From UBA4661 sp002405405 (GTDB lineage: Bacteria > Bacteroidota > Ignavibacteria > Kapaibacteriales > UBA4661), in assembly GCA_036847245.1 (NCBI GenBank), contig DAIUAL010000111.1:1-10955 (forward strand): a stretch of DNA of 10,955 nucleotides, in the 5' to 3' direction. Shown here in pieces: positions 6,678 to 10,955 of the stretch. The translations under genes and the position numbers were made by a program. Position 1 is the stretch's first letter; each line of letters opens with the position of its first letter. The notes beneath the pieces were generated by a model. That model did not search any database. It saw only the letters and a list, made by a program, of their open reading frames with translations, and had not been told where the DNA came from.

Positions 6678-7786
6678 GACAAGCACGCAAGCGTATGATA
6701 TCGGTGGTCGGTGCAAGACCTAACTACATGAAGGTTGCTCCCATTCATCGCGCTATGCAAGCATATAGCGACCGTGTTGAGCATTTGATCGTTCATACCG
6801 GTCAGCATTATGGCGCGGCAATGTCTGATAGTTTTTTTCGTGATCTTGAAATGCCCGCACCAACAGAGTTTTTGGGTGTTGGTTCCGGCAGTCATGCCGA
6901 GCAAACCGCAAAAATTATGGTGGGTTTTGAAAAAGTCATGCTGACACATACACCTGACGCTGTATTGGTGGTTGGTGATGTAAATTCTACCTTAGCATGT
7001 GCTCTTACTGCGGCAAAGCTCCATATACCTGTTGCACATGTTGAAGCCGGATTGCGGAGCGGGGATAAATCGATGCCGGAAGAAATTAATCGTCTTGCTA
7101 CTGATGCCATTGCAGATATCGGGTATATTACTGAAGAAAGTGCGGCTAATTTTCTTCGAGCTGAAGGATGGAGCGAGGATCGTCTTGTTTTCGTTGGTAA
7201 TACCATGATTGACTCATTGCATTATGCTTTGCCAACAGCACGCACCTTAAAAACCGCTCAAAAACTAGGCTTGCAGGCACACGATTATATTCTATGTACT
7301 CTGCATCGCCCATCGAATGTTGATAGCAAAGAGCAGTTGAGTATGATTATTCAGGAGCTTCTTTTCTTAGCAGAGTTTACTCCGATTCTTCTTCCCCTGC
7401 ATCCACGCACACGGAAAAATATCGAAGCATTTGGTATGACCGCATTCTTCCATCATCCCAATATCATGGTGGTCGAACCACTTGGCTATGTGGAATTTCT
7501 TTCGGTGATTGATACAGCACTTGCTGTGGTAACAGATTCCGGTGGTGTGCAAGAGGAAACAACGGTTTTAGGAATTCCTTGCATTACGCTTCGCCCCACA
7601 ACAGAGCGACCAATTACTTGTACCGTAGGGACGAATGAACTTGTTGTGCCAACACAAGCCAACATTCACGAGGCATTTGAACGGATTCATGCGCGAGCAT
7701 TTAAGTCAGGTTCGATTCCACCATTATGGGATGGACATTCAGCCGAGCGTATTGCGGAGCACTGCGTTGGGCAGTGGTTAGTGTAA
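6674..7786 (+). CDS. wecB: UDP-N-acetylglucosamine 2-epimerase (non-hydrolysing)
   Basis: This enzyme interconverts UDP-GlcNAc and UDP-ManNAc in the cytosol, supplying ManNAc-derived sugars for surface polysaccharides. The 370-residue protein is of family length and has the GT-B-like epimerase signature: GARPNYMKVAP (13-23), HTGQHY (41-46), GDVNSTLA (101-108, D102), AHVEAGLRS (121-129, E124), PEEINR (135-140), TLHRPSNVD (209-217, H211), LPLHPRT (240-246), and TDSGGVQEE (287-295). These correspond to the Asp, Glu, Glu and His positions studied in bacterial epimerases. The start at 6674 forms an ATGA overlap with the rfbB stop, implying translational coupling. A second ATG at 6695 lies right at the conserved core, and an upstream in-frame ATG at 6596 would run inside rfbB and is unlikely. 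The HRPSN form, where E. coli has HRREN, marks the variant lineage of the family. Confidence 0.93.
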   Translation: MRQARKRMISVVGARPNYMKVAPIHRAMQAYSDRVEHLIVHTGQHYGAAMSDSFFRDLEMPAPTEFLGVGSGSHAEQTAKIMVGFEKVMLTHTPDAVLVVGDVNSTLACALTAAKLHIPVAHVEAGLRSGDKSMPEEINRLATDAIADIGYITEESAANFLRAEGWSEDRLVFVGNTMIDSLHYALPTARTLKTAQKLGLQAHDYILCTLHRPSNVDSKEQLSMIIQELLFLAEFTPILLPLHPRTRKNIEAFGMTAFFHHPNIMVVEPLGYVEFLSVIDTALAVVTDSGGVQEETTVLGIPCITLRPTTERPITCTVGTNELVVPTQANIHEAFERIHARAFKSGSIPPLWDGHSAERIAEHCVGQWLV

Positions 7787-7801
7787 CCTATTTTGATCAT
7801 T

Positions 7802-7830
7802 TTGACAATTCTTTTGTTCATTTTTTTACT
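7802..7830 (+). promoter_or_regulatory. Possible internal promoter before the export gene
   Basis: TTGACA (7802-7807) is a perfect -35 hexamer, 17 nt before TTTACT (7825-7830). The predicted transcript start (about 7837) falls just after the first ATG of the export gene (7834), so it would serve only a start at 7849 or later. The tract is very T-rich, so this may be coincidence. Confidence 0.22.
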
Positions 7831-7833
7831 CTT

Positions 7834-9711
7834 ATGAAACGATACGGTATGCAACAACCACGTATGATGTATGTGAGCATCGGGCTTGCCCTAATGTGGA
7901 TAGTTAATCTTTCTGCACAGATCGGTGGTGTTACTTCCGGCGGCAATACCAGTATGGAAGACATGATGCGCTTGATGCAATTGTCGTCATCGAATTCATC
8001 GGGTGTTGTGGCATCAAGCGAGCCAATTGACGATATTATCAACCCAGCAGAATATCGGGTTGGTCCGGGCGACGTGTTGGTCTATGTTTCTCCGGATATG
8101 CGCGAGCAAACGATTACGATCACACCTGAGAATACATTGATTTTACCACGCTTTGGCGACATTAATGTGCAAGGGAAAACACTGCAACAAGTCAAAGCAG
8201 ATGTACAACGATTAGTTAGTGAGCGTATCAGTGGTGCAAAAGCATATATCATTCTGCAAAAACCTCGCATCGTGTATGTAACGGTACGTGGTAATGTTGC
8301 CCGTCAAGGATCATACACGGCACCTGCTTCGATGCGTGCATCAACCTTTGTTGAGTTGGTAAAAAATGGAACATTGAATATCCAAACGAATAATCAACAA
8401 GCAAGGACACCATCGCAACAAGCTAAACAAAACGAACAGCAACTCATTACGCTCTCGACAGGATATTATATTGCCCCCCATTCTGTGCGTTCGATGTCGC
8501 TCTTTCGCCGCGATGGCACAGCAGAAACAATCGATGCTATTGCTTCATCGCTTGGTATCAAGGGGAGCGATGTGTTATTGCGCGAGGGTGATGAAATTTA
8601 TATTCCTTATGAGCCGGAGAATTATCCGCAAATTTCTATCGGTGGTAAGGTTCGTCGTCCTACTATTCTACCCTATCGCAAAGGTGATAAGTTGTCCTTT
8701 TTGTGGAAAGCAGGATATGGTTTTGCAGAGGATGCCGACACAACACAAGTAAGCGTGTATTATCCCAACGAACAACAGCCACAAAAAGTGTCGATTACAA
8801 CATTGCGCAGTGGTATTCTTGATCGTGAAATTCCGGCAGGTACAAAAATCGTTGCCGAGCGGCGTATTTCTGCCGGGGAAGACATGGTTATTTTCAGTGT
8901 AACGGGGCAAGTACAATCACCTGGGACTGTATCGCTTCCGAAGTCGCGCGCCCGCTTGAAAACAGCTCTCGAATCCGCCGGTGGCATGCTGAATGATGCG
9001 TATCCTCCACTTGCCTATATCGTGCGCAAGGATATGCTCAGCAAGAATACCGGTGCAGAATATGAGCTTGCTCAAAGTATGTTGTCAAGCGATCTGACTG
9101 CTTTTGACACAGCGCGTTATAAAATGGATATTCTCCTTCGTCGACCAATGGTATCCTGTAATATCGAAGCGGCTCTGCGCGATAGTCTCGGCAAAGATAA
9201 TATCGAGATTCAACAAGGAGATATGATTGTTATACCAACGAATCCGAATAATGTCTATGTATTCGGTGGTGTAAATAAACCGGGCTTTGTTACCTACGAA
9301 AAGGGTAAGGATATGGCATGGTATATTGCGCAAGCAGGCGGATACAGCGGATTTTCAGAGAGAGAACGGACGCGTATTATCAAAGGTACACTGCGTAATT
9401 GGGTTGATCCAAAAGAGAATAGTTTGATTGAATCCGGTGATCAAATTTTTGTACCACGTCAGCCGGATTACCCACCAACCTTGGCATTGCAAAAGCGTTC
9501 GACGGATATTCAAGAGACGCTGGCAAAAATTCAAGAAATGGGCGTGAAAGTGCAAGAGGAAGGTGTGCGAGTCCAACGAGAAAACTTGCTCAAAACAATC
9601 GAACTACAAGAGGGTGCGCTTTCCTTGCAAAAGTGGGGGTTAATTATCGGGTTGATTAGCACGATTATCAGTGGAATAGTACTCTATACCACTATCAACA
9701 AACAACCGTAA
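7834..9711 (+). CDS. Wza-type polysaccharide biosynthesis/export protein with SLBB domains
   Basis: This predicted secreted protein (625 aa) would form an outer-membrane or periplasmic channel for capsule or exopolysaccharide. A signal peptide spans about 1-28 (basic MKRYGMQQPR, hydrophobic core, probable cut after LSA). There is no lipobox cysteine, unlike E. coli Wza. The polysaccharide export domain starts at YRVGPGDVL (74-82) and runs to about 150. SLBB-type beta-grasp segments follow: VRGNVARQGSYTAP (151-164), IGGKVRRPTILPYRKGD (269-285), VTGQVQSPGTVSLP (356-369), and FGGVNKPGFVTYEKGKD (477-493). A Gln-rich insertion (about 186-203) interrupts the first SLBB region. The C-terminus has a predicted coiled coil (about 553-600, with the repeated pattern VKVQEEGVRVQ) and one hydrophobic helix (601-620). 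At 625 residues it is far longer than Wza (about 380). The first ATG after the wecB stop that yields a signal peptide is at 7834; 7849 is an alternative. It is the last gene of the plus-strand series. Confidence 0.9.
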   Translation: MKRYGMQQPRMMYVSIGLALMWIVNLSAQIGGVTSGGNTSMEDMMRLMQLSSSNSSGVVASSEPIDDIINPAEYRVGPGDVLVYVSPDMREQTITITPENTLILPRFGDINVQGKTLQQVKADVQRLVSERISGAKAYIILQKPRIVYVTVRGNVARQGSYTAPASMRASTFVELVKNGTLNIQTNNQQARTPSQQAKQNEQQLITLSTGYYIAPHSVRSMSLFRRDGTAETIDAIASSLGIKGSDVLLREGDEIYIPYEPENYPQISIGGKVRRPTILPYRKGDKLSFLWKAGYGFAEDADTTQVSVYYPNEQQPQKVSITTLRSGILDREIPAGTKIVAERRISAGEDMVIFSVTGQVQSPGTVSLPKSRARLKTALESAGGMLNDAYPPLAYIVRKDMLSKNTGAEYELAQSMLSSDLTAFDTARYKMDILLRRPMVSCNIEAALRDSLGKDNIEIQQGDMIVIPTNPNNVYVFGGVNKPGFVTYEKGKDMAWYIAQAGGYSGFSERERTRIIKGTLRNWVDPKENSLIESGDQIFVPRQPDYPPTLALQKRSTDIQETLAKIQEMGVKVQEEGVRVQRENLLKTIELQEGALSLQKWGLIIGLISTIISGIVLYTTINKQP

Positions 9712-9759
9712 GTTGTAACAATAGCTCAACTTAATATTCAAAGTGAATAACAATCCTCT

Positions 9760-9798
9760 AAAAACAATGGCTATCTTCTCATGCGAGGAGATAGCCAT
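9760..9798 (-). terminator. Hairpin terminator at the convergent junction
   Basis: The left arm 9767-9780 (ATGGCTATCTTCTC) pairs with the right arm 9785-9798 over 14 bp with one G-U pair and an ATGC loop. On the minus strand the hairpin is followed by TGTTTTT (9766-9760), so it best serves the small minus-strand gene. On the plus strand no T-run follows, though so stable a stem could still help end transcripts of the export gene. Confidence 0.75.
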
Positions 9799-9824
9799 AT
9801 GAATACGACACGCGAAAAAAGAGA

Positions 9825-10022
9825 TTAGCTTTTCGCTGTTGCTTTAGCTACATCTTTTTTCTCTGACTTTTTGGTCGATGCTTTTGCTGATGCTTTTTTG
9901 CTTGTTGTACAGCAAGAGCCGCCATCGGCGCAATTATCTTTTTTGCCATCATGCGCAAAGCCTGCGCTTACGGATGCGATACCAACCACAGCAATCAATG
10001 CCAATGTGCGAAGAGTTTTCAT
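9825..10022 (-). CDS. Small exported Cys/Lys-rich protein of unknown function (65 aa)
   Basis: I do not recognise the family. Residues 1-23 are a clear signal peptide (MKTLRTLALIAVVGIASVSA, then GFA), probably cut before HDGKK. The mature part of about 42 residues starts with H24 and D25, carries a C-x5-CC cluster (C31, C37, C38) in a Gly/Asp/Ser context, and ends in a low-complexity Lys/Ala/Ser/Thr tail with SAKAST and KKSEKKDVAKATAKS. A periplasmic metal- or thiol-related role is possible but unproven. Support for the gene: AAAGGA (10028-10033) 5 nt before the ATG, a terminator just after the stop, and the N-terminal pattern. The neighbouring cytochrome on the same strand ends 312 nt upstream, so it probably has its own promoter. 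Confidence 0.78.
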   Translation of the reverse strand: MKTLRTLALIAVVGIASVSAGFAHDGKKDNCADGGSCCTTSKKASAKASTKKSEKKDVAKATAKS

Positions 10023-10027
10023 AGAAA

Positions 10028-10033
10028 TCCTTT
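10028..10033 (-). promoter_or_regulatory. Ribosome binding site of the 65-aa gene
   Basis: AAAGGA on the minus strand lies 5 nt before the ATG at 10022. It fixes the start of the small exported protein. Confidence 0.6.
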
Positions 10034-10103
10034 CAAGGAAATATGGTACAACGGTGAATTGAGTTTGTTTACTGATATTGAGTTCTTAATACTAACGAAG
10101 AAG

Positions 10104-10111
10104 CAAAAGTA
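10104..10111 (-). promoter_or_regulatory. Bacteroidota-type -7 element for the 65-aa gene
   Basis: Minus-strand TACTTTTG fits the TAnnTTTG consensus of Bacteroidota primary-sigma promoters exactly. No TTG sits at the expected -33 spacing; the nearest TTG is only 13 nt upstream. The implied leader is roughly 75 nt. Confidence 0.35.
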
Positions 10112-10168
10112 CGAGAAAAACTTACAACACCACATAGATACGGAGGAGAATTTTATTTCAAGCAGAAG

Positions 10169-10252
10169 ATGTTACTCGACAGCATTACAGACTTCTTTTA
10201 CCAATTTGGGATGCAGATTCTTATTGCCATATATTTAAGATGGTATGCATAA
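10169..10252 (+). CDS. Possible 27-aa hydrophobic micro-ORF
   Basis: ATG at 10169 to TAA at 10250-10252 encodes MLLDSITDFFYQFGMQILIA followed by IYLRWYA, a short peptide that could form one membrane helix. GGAGGAG lies about 20 nt upstream, too far to be a normal ribosome binding site. It lies in otherwise empty sequence. It could be a small membrane peptide, but chance is at least as likely. Confidence 0.15.
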   Translation: MLLDSITDFFYQFGMQILIAIYLRWYA

Positions 10253-10334
10253 GTATGTGTATTGTTGGGCAGATACTGCGTACTTTCATACAGTAACTTA
10301 GCGAAAGCATAGGCACAGACTAATCGTTCAAACT

Positions 10335-10955
10335 TCAAGGAGTATTCTGCGCTGTTTTCTTGCCTGCCGAGACAAAGCGTTCAACTTGATTTTGTGCGGG
10401 TTTGATCGTCCGCATATAGCTATAGATAGCGCGTAGGTCATGGTCAGTCATGCCCGCATACATCGTCCAAGGCATGATGGTTTGAAATTCTCCTTTGCCT
10501 ACACGCGTAGTAGTAACCTGTGTTGTATCTGCATACGATTTAAACCGTGTGAGAAACTGTTCCTCGCTCCACGAACCAATGCCGGTAGCATGAGGCGTGA
10601 TATTCGGTGAGCGCAGGAGCGAACCATCTGGCATGGGGAATTCTCGTCCACCGGCAAATGGATCACCAACCGGACTGCCATCAATATAGTTGGTGTGGCA
10701 ATCGCTACAGGAAGAGGCGGTAACAAGATATTTTCCGTAGGCAACCATATCGGTTGGTGCAGGTCGTGCAGGCAACGAAGGTTTGGTGGGAATAGTGTTG
10801 ATAATCAGCGACATCGGGAAATCGGATGTTGAAGGTTCGGTGCGGTGTTCAATCGGTTGGAGTGTGCGGATATAGGCAATGACGGCATAGATATCTTCTT
10901 TATCCATTTGACCAACATTCGGATGGGGCAGAAATGGAAAGAGTGCGCGTCCGTC
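10335..10955 (-). CDS. Diheme-type c-type cytochrome (N-terminus beyond window)
   Basis: The frame is open to the window edge, giving the last 206 residues; the ATG at 10907 is internal to the conserved fold, so the true start is outside. The visible part holds the end of one cytochrome c module (DGRALFPFLPHP, then MDKEDIYAVIAYIRTLQP) and a Pro-rich linker (about 55-67). A complete second module follows, with haem site CSDCH (83-87), PFAGGREFP (99-107), SPNITPHATGIGSWSEEQF (116-134), axial-Met candidate TIMPW (159-163), and DLRAIYSYMRTIKP (173-186). Tandem modules of this kind occur in periplasmic or membrane-anchored electron-transfer subunits, including alcohol dehydrogenase cytochromes. 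The partner enzyme is not visible. In the first module the usual MPY axial methionine position reads LPH. Confidence 0.88.
   Translation of the reverse strand, partial: DGRALFPFLPHPNVGQMDKEDIYAVIAYIRTLQPIEHRTEPSTSDFPMSLIINTIPTKPSLPARPAPTDMVAYGKYLVTASSCSDCHTNYIDGSPVGDPFAGGREFPMPDGSLLRSPNITPHATGIGSWSEEQFLTRFKSYADTTQVTTTRVGKGEFQTIMPWTMYAGMTDHDLRAIYSYMRTIKPAQNQVERFVSAGKKTAQNTP

Larger units (their letters stand above)
10023..10334. other. Intergenic stretch without a convincing gene
   Basis: This AT-rich stretch of 312 nt lies between the cytochrome stop and the small exported protein. It holds the ribosome binding site and probable promoter of the 65-aa gene and a very short plus-strand frame (10169-10252). 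I see no tRNA, strong terminator or long repeat in it. The plus-strand frame covering 9951-10238 overlaps the exported protein and looks like noise. Confidence 0.6.

Noticed and set aside
6892..7206. Minus-strand 104-residue open frame
   Set aside because: It lies antisense inside the strongly supported epimerase gene, is Ser/Arg/Ala-rich as antisense frames are, and has no recognisable motif.
7726..7833. Upstream extension of the export protein
   Set aside because: It overlaps the end of wecB and would bury the signal peptide behind 36 residues.
8471..8752. Plus-strand 93-residue frame rich in Cys and Phe
   Set aside because: It is an out-of-frame shadow within the export protein, whose SLBB segments fix the real frame.
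9951..10238. Plus-strand 95-residue frame
   Set aside because: It overlaps the signal-peptide region of the small exported protein on the other strand, and its composition is not protein-like.
10268..10305. Short inverted repeat TACTG...CAGTA downstream of the cytochrome stop
   Set aside because: Arms of 5 bp with a 12-nt loop and no T-tract are not enough for a terminator call.

Overview
The window looks like chromosomal DNA from a Gram-negative bacterium of the Bacteroidota/Chlorobiota (FCB) kind. I infer this from three things. SecA is unusually long (1060 residues), with a large extra segment in its preprotein cross-linking region, as in that group. Shine-Dalgarno sequences are mostly weak or absent before the starts. 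One upstream region carries a TAnnTTTG-type -10 element. No 16S rRNA or other decisive marker is present, so the assignment is tentative. There is no tRNA, rRNA, CRISPR array, insertion sequence or phage gene, and the region reads as ordinary core chromosome.

Left part (1-1500). The last codons of a plus-strand gene end at 53 and are followed by a strong intrinsic terminator. Facing it are two minus-strand genes. The distal one (119-937) is a 3-hydroxyacyl-CoA dehydrogenase homologue that has lost the nucleotide-binding glycine motif and the catalytic histidine. The proximal one (1033-1290) is an 85-residue protein of unknown function with a good sigma70-like promoter.

Central part (1504-9711). 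Five plus-strand genes lie head to tail: secA, an inositol monophosphatase-family gene, a dTDP-glucose 4,6-dehydratase (rfbB-like), a non-hydrolysing UDP-N-acetylglucosamine 2-epimerase (wecB-like), and a Wza-type polysaccharide export protein. The spacings are 6 nt, 113 nt, a 4-nt ATGA overlap, and 47 nt. The last three form a surface-polysaccharide module: two nucleotide-sugar enzymes supply activated sugars and the export protein would form the outer-membrane exit. No glycosyltransferase, Wzx/Wzy or Wzc partner is in view, so the rest of the pathway must be elsewhere.

Right part (9712-10955). A 14-bp hairpin closes the convergent junction. Beyond it, on the minus strand, lies a 65-residue exported protein with a C-x5-CC cluster and a Lys/Ala/Ser tail. 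Then comes a 312-nt stretch without a convincing gene, followed by the C-terminal 206 residues of a tandem-module c-type cytochrome that runs off the window edge.

I see no obvious new multi-gene system. The observations most worth a second look are protein-level departures from family rules: a SecA zinc motif missing one cysteine, the catalytically stripped dehydrogenase, a cytochrome module lacking the usual axial methionine, and the coiled-coil plus membrane-helix tail on the export protein.
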